Shown here piece by piece: positions 50,543 to 58,680 of a stretch of 64,000 bases of DNA. Position 1 is the stretch's first letter; each line of letters opens with the position of its first letter. The stretch covers positions 62,001 through 126,000 of the forward strand of contig NZ_JBEBMF010000004.1 in the NCBI RefSeq assembly GCF_040081925.1, read 5' to 3'. This DNA is from Mesorhizobium_K quangtriensis (GTDB lineage: Bacteria; Pseudomonadota; Alphaproteobacteria; Rhizobiales; Rhizobiaceae). A program made the translations under genes and the position numbers. The notes under the pieces are model-generated. The model was not told the DNA's origin. It ran no database searches and saw nothing but the letters and a program-made list of their open reading frames with translations.

Positions 50543-51607
50543 TTAGCATGACCGAAAAGCTGTCAGGCGCGAGCGTGGCTCGCCCGTCGAGCCGCGCACC
50601 ACCAGTTCCACCGGCATCACCATCTGGCGCGGCTTTCCGTTTTCGAGCACCATTTCGGCGGCCAGCCGCGCCTTGCCGGCGATATCGTGCGCGACCGTTG
50701 TCAGCGGGGGCATAGTGCGTGCCGCTTCGGCTGTTCCATCAAAGCCGACCACCGAAACATGGCCCGGGATAGCGATGCCGCGCCGCTGTGCCTCGTCGAG
50801 CACGGTAATCGCCTGCCAGTCGGACATGGTCATGATTGCAGTGGCTTCCGGGCAATGATCGAACACCGCCGCCCCTGCTGCCGGGTCGCCCGGTGTCGTC
50901 TCGATGACGGGCACGTCCTCAATCGAAAGACCTGCCTCCGCCAACGCTTCGTCGAAGCCTTGCAGCCGCTGGTGGTCGAGCGCGAAACCGGCCAACAGCG
51001 CACGATCGGTCACACCAGGCATATGCACGATCGCAGGTCCGACCGTGCGGCGGATCGAAAGAATCACGAAGCGCTTATGGCCCAAACCGGTGAGATGGCG
51101 CACGGCAGCAACCGCACCGCTGCGGGCATCGATCCTGATCGAGTTCACATCCGGCCCCGCGTCGCTCTCGAGGATCGCGAATGGCAAGCGGCGTCGCTTT
51201 ACGGAAGCGATTACGTCGATGTCGACGACATTGCCGAGGATAAAGCCGTCCACCAGCGCTTCGCGGATACTCGCCGCGCGCGTCTCATCGGTCCCGTTGA
51301 CGAGGCTCAGCGTCGCGCCTGCCGCATCACACGCGCTGGCCGCCCCCATCAACAACTCGCGCCCGTAGGGGCTGCGCACCATTTCGGCAATCGCATAGGC
51401 GCCCGGCGGCATGAAGCCGATCGCGTTGAACTTGCCTTCCTTGAGCAGCCTTCCCTTTGGGTCAGGGCCGCCGTAGCCCAGCGAGCGAGCAGCCTCCTGG
51501 ACACGTTCGCGCAATTCCGGCCGCACCAGTTCCGGCCGGTTGAATACGTTTGACACTGTCCCGCGCGACACTCCTGCGGCGCGGCCTACGTCATCGAGAG
51601 TTGGCAT
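50543..51607 (-). CDS. LacI-family transcriptional regulator
   Basis: A 354-residue regulator. N-terminal LacI helix-turn-helix (TLDDVGRAAGVSRGTVSNVFNRPELV) and hinge, then a periplasmic-binding-like sensor (about 60-345). Position GFDGTAEAARTMPPLTTVAHDI matches the sugar-binding core of the family. Ligand unknown. Divergent from the MoaF-like gene; two identical LacI-type operators lie between them. Confidence 0.9.
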   Translation of the reverse strand: MPTLDDVGRAAGVSRGTVSNVFNRPELVRPELRERVQEAARSLGYGGPDPKGRLLKEGKFNAIGFMPPGAYAIAEMVRSPYGRELLMGAASACDAAGATLSLVNGTDETRAASIREALVDGFILGNVVDIDVIASVKRRRLPFAILESDAGPDVNSIRIDARSGAVAAVRHLTGLGHKRFVILSIRRTVGPAIVHMPGVTDRALLAGFALDHQRLQGFDEALAEAGLSIEDVPVIETTPGDPAAGAAVFDHCPEATAIMTMSDWQAITVLDEAQRRGIAIPGHVSVVGFDGTAEAARTMPPLTTVAHDIAGKARLAAEMVLENGKPRQMVMPVELVVRGSTGEPRSRLTAFRSC

Positions 51608-51642
51608 TCGGCACCTGTCATCAGCCAGTCTTAGACCGCTTT

Positions 51643-51656
51643 TTGGAGCGCTCCAA
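51643..51656. promoter_or_regulatory. LacI-type operator 1
   Basis: Perfect palindrome TTGGAGCGCTCCAA, 36 bases before the LacI start. The central CG and GAGCGCTC core fit LacI-family operators. Confidence 0.8.
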
Positions 51657-51697
51657 TATTTTTCTTGACTTCGCCGCGAAATCGCTCAATTGTAGCG

Positions 51698-51711
51698 TTG
51701 GAGCGCTCCAA
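51698..51711. promoter_or_regulatory. LacI-type operator 2
   Basis: Second identical copy of TTGGAGCGCTCCAA, centred 55 bases from the first and about 90 bases before the MoaF-like start. The near five-turn spacing would allow looping and joint control of both promoters. Confidence 0.8.
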
Positions 51712-51798
51712 TCTTGGTTTTAACACTTCGCGTTCCTGAAACTCGCATGCATTGATTCTTGATGAGATGTGCGGCCCGGCCGTGCACAAGGAGGATTT

Positions 51799-52125
51799 AT
51801 GGAAGCGACAGTCACCTCGCCGGCAGGACTTGTCGGCAAGACCTTCGATTGCGATTTCGGTTCGTTTGTCCCGCGCCTCACATTCCGGACGGCCGACGAA
51901 ATTCGTGTCCAGGCGAAACTCGGTGACGTGAACATCGACCAGACCGTCCGCGCTGATGTGTCGGGCGTGCGTCAGGACGTTTTCATCGTCAGTTGGGTGG
52001 AAGACAACGGCAACTTTGTCGTCCAACTGCAGGACCATGCAAATGGCGTCGTGCACAATCATGCTCGGCTTGCCGACGGTCAGGTCTTCCGTGCCGAAGG
52101 CCGGCTGCAACCAGTTGGCGCCTGA
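51799..52125 (+). CDS. MoaF-like small beta-rich protein, hypothetical
   Basis: A 108-residue beta-rich protein starting MEATVTSPAGLVGKTFDCDFGSF. The GKTFDCDF and later strands (DVFIVSWVEDNGNFVVQLQDHANGVV) look like a lipocalin-type small barrel of the MoaF-like group; members bind small ligands or are accessory proteins in catabolic operons. AAGGAGGA precedes the ATG. It is LacI-controlled by position and followed by a membrane gene. Confidence 0.6.
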   Translation: MEATVTSPAGLVGKTFDCDFGSFVPRLTFRTADEIRVQAKLGDVNIDQTVRADVSGVRQDVFIVSWVEDNGNFVVQLQDHANGVVHNHARLADGQVFRAEGRLQPVGA

Positions 52126-52172
52126 GCAACCTGCGTCCACCAACCTGCTTTGACCAGACAGGGGCAACCTCA

Positions 52173-52610
52173 ATGGAAATCGCTTACGAGAGCCATCTGC
52201 TTGCACGCGTTCTCCTGACCGTCGCAACGCTCGGATATGGTCTTGTCACCATGAAAGCGGATTTCAACGCGACCCATGCCACCAATCCGCTATGGACACC
52301 GCACGCGCGGTTCCATGTCGTCTGGCAGGTCCTGAGCTATTCCGGGGTCGGCCTGATCGCGCTCGGACTGATCTGGATCGGCGGGCCGATGCAGACAGAG
52401 CGGCTTTACCTTGCCGGTCTGCTGGGCGTCGCGATGTACGGCGCATTCTTCGCCGCACTCTTTTCGCGACCGGTCTATGGCGGGCTGCTTTATGACGACA
52501 ACGGATACCCGCCGTTTAAGGCGCCAGTCGGTCCCGGCAAATGGGACGTCAACGTCACCGCTTTCACGCTGATGACCACCTTCTTGGTACTTGGATTGAT
52601 CGCCATCTAG
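52173..52610 (+). CDS. Small integral membrane protein (DUF6640-like), hypothetical
   Basis: A 145-residue protein with about four hydrophobic segments (LLARVLLTVATLGYGLV, FHVVWQVLSYSGVGLIALGLIWIGG, LYLAGLLGVAMYGAFFAALF, VTAFTLMTTFLVLGLIAI) and conserved His residues in HARFHVVWQ. It resembles small DUF6640-type membrane proteins; that name is from memory. It follows the MoaF-like gene by 47 bases, so it is probably under the same LacI control. Function unknown. Confidence 0.6.
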   Translation: MEIAYESHLLARVLLTVATLGYGLVTMKADFNATHATNPLWTPHARFHVVWQVLSYSGVGLIALGLIWIGGPMQTERLYLAGLLGVAMYGAFFAALFSRPVYGGLLYDDNGYPPFKAPVGPGKWDVNVTAFTLMTTFLVLGLIAI

Positions 52611-52753
52611 CCATGGAGCTCAACCGGAACCGTGAGCTGATCGGTAACGGTGCCCATCCGGCGAAGAAGCCCAGCTGGGAATGCCTCTCCGTACGGTCTG
52701 GGCTGTTTTGCAAGGCATAACCTCTCCCGGTGCCTCGCGGTATTGTGAACCGT

Positions 52754-52773
52754 ACCGTACCGTACGGTACGGT
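52754..52773. promoter_or_regulatory. 20-bp perfect palindrome before ilvD
   Basis: The perfect palindrome accgtaccgtacggtacggt, built from CCGTA repeats and followed by TTTT, lies 91 bases before the ilvD start. It can be a terminator for the upstream operon or an operator for ilvD. A long palindrome with a short loop and a T-run favours terminator; repeat-unit symmetry favours protein binding. Confidence 0.5.
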
Positions 52774-52864
52774 TTTTGGTTGCCCCTGGGGTGCTTTCGT
52801 ATTAATTACGCCTCAACAGCCGAAGGCATAAACCGCCGAGAAGCCAGTATCCGAGGAAACGACA

Positions 52865-54700
52865 ATGCCCGCCTATCGTTCACGCACCACCACCCACGGC
52901 CGCAACATGGCGGGCGCGCGCGGCCTCTGGCGCGCCACCGGCATGAAGGATGGCGACTTCGGCAAGCCGATCATCGCGGTGGTGAATTCCTTCACCCAGT
53001 TCGTGCCGGGACACGTCCACCTCAAGGATCTCGGCCAGCTGGTGGCGCGCGAGATCGAGGCGGCAGGCGGCGTCGCGAAGGAGTTCAACACCATCGCCGT
53101 CGACGACGGCATCGCGATGGGCCATGACGGCATGCTCTATTCGCTGCCGTCGCGCGAGGTCATCGCTGACGCGGTCGAATACATGGTCAACGGCCACTGC
53201 GCCGATGCCATGGTCTGCATCTCCAACTGCGACAAGATCACGCCCGGCATGCTGAACGCCGCGATGCGCCTGAACATCCCGGCAGTCTTCGTCTCCGGCG
53301 GGCCAATGGAGGCCGGCAAGGCGCTGGTGCGCGGCAAGCTGCAGGCGCTCGACCTCGTCGACGCGATGGTCGTCGCAGCCGACGATAAATACACTGACGA
53401 GGAAGTGCAGACGATCGAGGAAGCGGCGTGCCCGACCTGCGGCTCGTGCTCGGGCATGTTCACGGCAAACTCGATGAACTGCCTGACCGAGGCGCTCGGC
53501 CTGTCGCTGCCCGGCAACGGTTCGACGCTCGCGACCCATTCGGACCGCAAGCGGCTGTTCGTGGAAGCCGGCCACCTGATCGTCGATCTCGCCCGCCGCT
53601 ACTACGAGCAGGACGACGAGACGGCCCTGCCCCGCAACATCGCTACCAAGAAGGCGTTCGAGAACGCCATGGCGCTCGACATCGCCATGGGCGGCTCTAC
53701 CAACACCGTCCTCCACATTCTCGCCGCGGCCTATGAGGGCGGCGTCGAGTTCACGCTGGACGACATCAATGCGCTGTCGCTGCGCGTGCCGGTTCTCTGC
53801 AAGGTCGCGCCGGCCAAGAATGACGTGCACATGGAAGACGTCCACCGCGCTGGCGGCATCCCCGCGATCCTCGGCCAGCTCGATCGCGCCGGGCTGATCA
53901 ACCGCGAGGAACCGACCGTCCATGCGGTCACCATGGGCGACGCGCTGGACCAGTGGGACATCTCGCGCACCAACAGCGACAACGTCCGCGAATTCTTCAA
54001 GGCGGCGCCCGGCGGCGTGCGCACCACGCAGGCTTTCTCGCAGTCCAGACGGTGGGAAGAACTCGACCTCGACCGTAAGAGCGGCGTCATCCGCTCGGCG
54101 GAGAACCCCTTCTCAAAGGATGGCGGCCTCGCCGTGTTGAAGGGCAACATCGCGCTCGACGGCTGCGTCGTGAAGACGGCAGGCGTTGATGAATCCATCC
54201 TGAAGTTCACCGGCCCGGCGGTAGTCTATGAAAGCCAGGACGCTGCGGTGAAAGGCATCCTGTCCAATGAGGTCAAGGCCGGGGACGTCGTCGTCATCCG
54301 TTACGAAGGCCCGAAGGGCGGTCCCGGCATGCAGGAGATGTTGTACCCAACCAGCTACCTGAAATCGAAGGGGCTCGGAAAGGCTTGCGCGCTTCTGACC
54401 GACGGACGGTTCTCCGGCGGCACGTCCGGTCTCTCTATCGGACACGCCTCGCCTGAAGCCGCACTCGGCGGCGCGATCGGTCTGGTCCGCCAGGGCGACA
54501 TGATCGAGATCGACATTCCCAACCGCACGATCAATCTTCTGGTCGACAAGGACACGCTGGACGCCCGGCGCGCCGAACAGGACCTCAAGGGCTGGAAGCC
54601 TGCCGAAAAGCGCAAGCGCAATGTCACGACGGCGCTACGCGCCTACGCTGCTTTCGCCACCAGCGCCGACAAGGGTGCAGTCCGCGTCGTGCCGGAATAA
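52865..54700 (+). CDS. ilvD: Dihydroxy-acid dehydratase
   Basis: A 611-residue iron-sulfur enzyme of branched-chain amino-acid synthesis, converting 2,3-dihydroxyisovalerate or -methylvalerate to the 2-keto acid. Cluster ligands lie in VCISNCDKITPGM and CPTCGSCSGMF, and the GGTSGLSIGHASPEAA block is a family hallmark. Length is normal. The ATG has GAGGAAACGACA upstream. A rho-independent terminator follows. Confidence 0.95.
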   Translation: MPAYRSRTTTHGRNMAGARGLWRATGMKDGDFGKPIIAVVNSFTQFVPGHVHLKDLGQLVAREIEAAGGVAKEFNTIAVDDGIAMGHDGMLYSLPSREVIADAVEYMVNGHCADAMVCISNCDKITPGMLNAAMRLNIPAVFVSGGPMEAGKALVRGKLQALDLVDAMVVAADDKYTDEEVQTIEEAACPTCGSCSGMFTANSMNCLTEALGLSLPGNGSTLATHSDRKRLFVEAGHLIVDLARRYYEQDDETALPRNIATKKAFENAMALDIAMGGSTNTVLHILAAAYEGGVEFTLDDINALSLRVPVLCKVAPAKNDVHMEDVHRAGGIPAILGQLDRAGLINREEPTVHAVTMGDALDQWDISRTNSDNVREFFKAAPGGVRTTQAFSQSRRWEELDLDRKSGVIRSAENPFSKDGGLAVLKGNIALDGCVVKTAGVDESILKFTGPAVVYESQDAAVKGILSNEVKAGDVVVIRYEGPKGGPGMQEMLYPTSYLKSKGLGKACALLTDGRFSGGTSGLSIGHASPEAALGGAIGLVRQGDMIEIDIPNRTINLLVDKDTLDARRAEQDLKGWKPAEKRKRNVTTALRAYAAFATSADKGAVRVVPE

Positions 54701-54724
54701 GGGCACCACTTCATTGGAGCTTGG

Positions 54725-54753
54725 AAAAGGGCCAGATTTTCCGGCCCTTTTTT
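54725..54753. terminator. Bidirectional terminator after ilvD
   Basis: AAAAGGGCC/GGCCCTTTT stem with T-run after it and A-run before it, between convergent ilvD and the HODM-type gene. Confidence 0.88.
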
Positions 54754-55678
54754 ATGAACGTGCGATCTCTCGCAGAAGATCGACAAGCCGGTCGCGATCC
54801 GCAGTCATGCCCTTGTAGTCGAGCTGCTCCTCACTGAGCGCAAGAAGCTGATCTGCAAAGGAGGCCGCGAGGACCGCCCGATCCGTCCGCCCCCTCAGCA
54901 GCGCGATCGGGTCCATGTGAATGCGGATCGTAAACAGGATATCGCCCGACGCAGGGAGTTTCCGCAGCGTCTGCCGCTCGACACGGATGAAGGCGCGCGC
55001 AGCATCCTGCTTTTCTGGAAAGCGCGCCGGCCTGCCCGTGACATGATCGATCCGTGCAGTATTCGACAACGGATGATAGAGCGCGTCGCCCGCCTGTATC
55101 GACCAGTTGAACCGCTCGACCGGCTGGACGACCTGCAACCTGTCGAACATGCGATCGATCAAATCGGCGTTGCGTGTGCCTGGGCCGAAGCCCGGTACCG
55201 GCTGGTGGATGGTCGACATCGGCTTGCCGAACTTTTCCGTGAGCACCCAGGACGACGGGAAGCACAGCGCGCCGGCGGCGAGCCGCCAGCCGTCCTCACC
55301 CCTGCGCATCAGGATCAGGTCTTCCTGTACCAGCAGGGAGGCCTTCTGAAGCGGCGTCAAATCACTCGCTAAAACTACGTCCAATTCCGGATGGCCAGCG
55401 ACCGTCAGAACATCGCCGCCCCATCGGTAGCGACGCGGAAAGCGCGCCGGCAGATGATCGGCCAGTAGGGCAAGCACCTCGGCCTGCGCGTCGCCGGTAT
55501 CGACCTCCTGCACGAAAACTTTCGGACCATGCACGGCATGGATCCGCCGTTTTTCCGCAAGCTGGAAATCGAAGGCGTCGTCGATCTCGATCCAGCTAGC
55601 AAGATCGAGCTGCTTCAACCCGATGGCGAAGAGCTTTGACGAGCCGTCATAGGGCGTATGGAGCGGATATTGAGACAA
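54752..55678 (-). CDS. HODM-type (DUF3445) haem-dependent oxidative N-demethylase-like protein
   Basis: A 308-residue protein matching DUF3445 (HODM) proteins: KRRIHAVHGPKVFVQ near the start, an internal CFPSSWVLTEKFGKPMSTIHQPVPGF block, and RVERQTLRKLPASGDILFTIRIH. The family founder demethylates dimethylamine with haem and a PAS-like fold; substrate here is unknown. Not operonic with pab genes beyond same-strand proximity (64 bases apart). Confidence 0.75.
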   Translation of the reverse strand: MSQYPLHTPYDGSSKLFAIGLKQLDLASWIEIDDAFDFQLAEKRRIHAVHGPKVFVQEVDTGDAQAEVLALLADHLPARFPRRYRWGGDVLTVAGHPELDVVLASDLTPLQKASLLVQEDLILMRRGEDGWRLAAGALCFPSSWVLTEKFGKPMSTIHQPVPGFGPGTRNADLIDRMFDRLQVVQPVERFNWSIQAGDALYHPLSNTARIDHVTGRPARFPEKQDAARAFIRVERQTLRKLPASGDILFTIRIHMDPIALLRGRTDRAVLAASFADQLLALSEEQLDYKGMTADRDRLVDLLREIARS

Positions 55679-55742
55679 GGCCGGCCTTCAGTTTTGTACG
55701 GTCGCGATAGCGCGGAAGATGGTGCGCTTCAACGGCCGACCG

Positions 55743-56399
55743 CTAGGCCAACCGCGCACGGACAAGTCCTCGTAGCGAATTGCCGACGAAAATCGTCTGC
55801 GCTGAGCGCAGGTCGGCTTCGGTAACCGCAACCTCACGCGCGGCGCCCGCGTCCAGCATCGAACCACGAAGCACGCCCGCGAGCAGACCAGAGGTCAGGG
55901 GCGGCGTAACGAGCACCGGATCGCCAACACTGATGAAGAGGTTGGTGATGGTACCCTCGCATATCTCGCTGCGCTCGTTGAGGAGCAGAACCTCGTCGGC
56001 CAGTTCGCGTGGAAATTCAGCGCGCGCAGCGTCGTAGATATGTCTGCGCGTCGTCTTGTGGCGAAGCAGAGGATCGGTCGAATCGAGCCTCGTCTGTGCA
56101 ATCCGCAAGGTCCATACGGCGTCCTTCGCCAAAGGCTCGAGCGGCGTTATCGTCGCTTCCGCGGCGCCGTCGCGTGACAGCGCGAGCCGGACGCGGAGCG
56201 CAGCATCGCCCCGGCATTTGCCCAACGCCCCACCGATAGCATCAGGATCAGCCGCGAAGCCCAGGGCGGTGGCCGACGAATAAAGCCGCTGCAAGTGGCG
56301 GTCGAGGCGCACGAAGCCATCGGCGGGTTGCCAGCGCAGCGTCTCGATCAGGTCGAAGTCGGCGGTCGTCCCGTCGCGTATCGCGCCTTCAGCAGGCAT
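55743..56399 (-). CDS. pabC: Class IV aminotransferase, aminodeoxychorismate lyase-type (PabC)
   Basis: A 218-residue branched-chain-aminotransferase fold protein (LIETLRWQPADGFVRLDRHLQRL; K at HKTTRRHIYD; LLLNERSEICEGTITNLFI; LTSGLLAGVLRG). PabC releases p-aminobenzoate from aminodeoxychorismate for folate. Its start overlaps the end of pabB by 52 bases, an unusually long overlap, and many relatives have pabBC fused. ATG at MPAEGAIRD was taken. Confidence 0.85.
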   Translation of the reverse strand: MPAEGAIRDGTTADFDLIETLRWQPADGFVRLDRHLQRLYSSATALGFAADPDAIGGALGKCRGDAALRVRLALSRDGAAEATITPLEPLAKDAVWTLRIAQTRLDSTDPLLRHKTTRRHIYDAARAEFPRELADEVLLLNERSEICEGTITNLFISVGDPVLVTPPLTSGLLAGVLRGSMLDAGAAREVAVTEADLRSAQTIFVGNSLRGLVRARLA

Positions 56400-57526
56400 T
56401 CGGCGTATTCCTCCTCGGCCGTGGAATCGAACACCACGCCGCCGCCCACATTGTAGACCGCTTCGCCATCAGGAAAGAGCGTGATCGTGCGGATGGCGAC
56501 GTTGAAGCGCATCCTACCGGATGGGGCGATCCAGCCGATCGCGCCGCAATAGGCATTTCGCGGCGCGCTTTCGAGATCTCGCAGGATTTCCATTGCGCGG
56601 ATTTTTGGCGCTCCGGTGATCGAGCCGCATGGGAACAGCGCCGTGAAAATGTCGCGAATTGTCAGGCCAGGCAGCAGTTTCGCACGGACCCTGCTAACCA
56701 TCTGGTGTACGGTGGCAAAGCTCTCGATCCGAAAGAGCTCGGGTACGTCCAGCGTACCAACTTCCGAGATCAGCGAGATGTCGTTACGCAGCAAGTCGAC
56801 GATCATGCGATTCTCGGCCTGGTTCTTAGGGTCGTTGGCGAGAAAACGCTTTTGCCCTTCGTCTTCTTCCGGCGTCGCGCCTCGGGGAGCGGTTCCCTTC
56901 ATCGGGTGTGTTTCGATCCAGCCGTCCCCGTCTATCTCGAAGAAGAGTTCCGGCGACCGCGATAGAATGACCGGCCCACCAAGAGCGGCCAGCGCGCCGT
57001 ATTTCACCGCCTGCCGAGCGCCCAGTGCATCGAAGGCCGACAGCGGATCGCCCGACCACTTGGCCTCCACCGGAAAGGTGAGGTTCGCCTGATAACAGTC
57101 GCCCTGCCTCAGATGCTGGTGCACCTGATCAAAACGGGTCTTGTAGTCTTCATATGACCATGTCGCGCGCACACCAAAGATGGGCCCGTTGGTCGTCGGC
57201 CGCTTCCGCTCAAGCCTCTTATCGGAAGGACCGTCGAACACGCCCATGATCATCAGCGGCGTGCGCCGCCCCTCGGGAAGGATGCCTCTGAGCTTCGGTT
57301 CCAGAAGATAGCCTGCTTCGTAGGAGAAGTAGCCGGCCAGCCACTTTCCCTCATCATGAGCCCGCTGCACGATTTCCAATGCCGGAAAGAAATCATCCGC
57401 CTGTTCGGCGACGACAATTTTTTCCGCTAGGTCGAAAAGCGTCTCCTCGCCCGAGAAATCGTCGCGAAAGAGAACGAAGGGCGACGGGGCCGCCCCGTGC
57501 GAGTCAGGGCTGTAGGGCGGCGCCAT
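56348..57526 (-). CDS. pabB: Aminodeoxychorismate synthase component I (PabB)
   Basis: A 392-residue chorismate-binding enzyme. The family block is MKGTAPRG (Lys for nucleophilic attack), followed by AENRMIVDLLRNDIS, LFPCGSITGAPKIRAMEIL and the C-terminal GGGVVFDST. With a glutamine amidotransferase (PabA, not in the window) it makes 4-amino-4-deoxychorismate. Overlaps pabC. The next gene on the strand (KpsF/GutQ) ends six bases before its start. Confidence 0.92.
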   Translation of the reverse strand: MAPPYSPDSHGAAPSPFVLFRDDFSGEETLFDLAEKIVVAEQADDFFPALEIVQRAHDEGKWLAGYFSYEAGYLLEPKLRGILPEGRRTPLMIMGVFDGPSDKRLERKRPTTNGPIFGVRATWSYEDYKTRFDQVHQHLRQGDCYQANLTFPVEAKWSGDPLSAFDALGARQAVKYGALAALGGPVILSRSPELFFEIDGDGWIETHPMKGTAPRGATPEEDEGQKRFLANDPKNQAENRMIVDLLRNDISLISEVGTLDVPELFRIESFATVHQMVSRVRAKLLPGLTIRDIFTALFPCGSITGAPKIRAMEILRDLESAPRNAYCGAIGWIAPSGRMRFNVAIRTITLFPDGEAVYNVGGGVVFDSTAEEEYAECLLKARYATGRPPTST

Positions 57527-57532
57527 TTCGGT

Positions 57533-58531
57533 TCAGGCCACCCCGACCTTGAGAAGATCGTGGAAGTGGACGATCCCGACTGGCCTGTCTGCCTCGACCA
57601 CGACAAGGGCGCTGATCCGTTTTTCGTCGAGGATTGCGATCGCCTCGCCGGTCAGCGTCTCCGGATCGATCGTCTTCGGTGTCTTGGTCATGATGTCATC
57701 CACGACCAGCGTGCCGAGATTCCTGTCCAGGTTGCGGGCGAGATCGCCGTCGGTGACGATGCCGGCAAGCCTTCCGTCGTTATCGACGACACAGACGCAG
57801 CCGAAACGCTTGTTCGACAAGGTAACGATGGCGTCCCTGAGCGAACTGCCGGCAGTCGCCAGCGGGAGCCGATCTCCCTTGTGCATGATGTCGCGCACTT
57901 TCATCAGCTTGGCGCCAAGCTGGCCACCGGGATGAAAGGTGCGAAACTGGTCCGGCGTAAACTCACGCGCTTCCAGAAGTGCTATCGCAAGCGCGTCGCC
58001 AATGACCAGTTGCAGCAGCGTCGAGGTGGTGGGCGCGAGCCCGTGCGGGCAGGCCTCGGGCACACGCGGCAACGCCAGCACCACGTCGGCTTCACGCGCC
58101 AGCGCCGAGTTCTCGCCGGCGGTGATCGCAATAAGCGGTATGGAGAAGCGCCGCGAATAGGCAACAATGCTGTTCAGTTCAGCGCTCTCGCCAGACCATG
58201 ACATCGCCACGATGACGTCGTCCTTGGCGATCATGCCAAGGTCGCCATGATTTGCTTCTGCCGGATGCACGAAGAAAGCCGGTGTGCCCGTCGAGGCGAG
58301 CGTGGCGGCGATCTTGTTACCGATATGCCCGCTCTTGCCGACGCCGGTCACGATGACGCGGCCGCGAATGGCAGAAAGCACGTCGATCGCCTGCGCGAAA
58401 GCAGCGGAAAGCCCATTATCAAGCGCAGCCCCAAGTGCGGCCAAACCGGCCTGTTCGGTCGTGACCGTGCGCAGGGCGGAGGCTATGGACGCGGCCGCGT
58501 CGGGCTTTGTTTTCAAGGGCAGGCCATGCAT
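57533..58531 (-). CDS. Arabinose-5-phosphate isomerase, KpsF/GutQ family
   Basis: A 332-residue SIS-CBS-CBS protein. SIS domain about 30-170 (VTGVGKSGHIGNKIAATLASTG), then two CBS domains (about 200-258 and 270-332). It isomerises ribulose-5-phosphate to arabinose-5-phosphate, the first step to Kdo of lipopolysaccharide. ATG at MHGLPLKTK was chosen rather than a TTG two codons upstream. Six bases separate its stop from the pabB start. Confidence 0.9.
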   Translation of the reverse strand: MHGLPLKTKPDAAASIASALRTVTTEQAGLAALGAALDNGLSAAFAQAIDVLSAIRGRVIVTGVGKSGHIGNKIAATLASTGTPAFFVHPAEANHGDLGMIAKDDVIVAMSWSGESAELNSIVAYSRRFSIPLIAITAGENSALAREADVVLALPRVPEACPHGLAPTTSTLLQLVIGDALAIALLEAREFTPDQFRTFHPGGQLGAKLMKVRDIMHKGDRLPLATAGSSLRDAIVTLSNKRFGCVCVVDNDGRLAGIVTDGDLARNLDRNLGTLVVDDIMTKTPKTIDPETLTGEAIAILDEKRISALVVVEADRPVGIVHFHDLLKVGVA

Positions 58532-58680
58532 GACCAAGCGATTAGCGCTTTGGCGGCTTCCTGTCCACTTTCGTGCGGACTGAAAGCGGCCGCTTTCAAC
58601 TCTCCATTAACCATAGGCCTTTACGGTTCAGTAAGCATGGCGCCACGCGCCTTTAAATCGTTCTAGTCGAGATACAGCGG

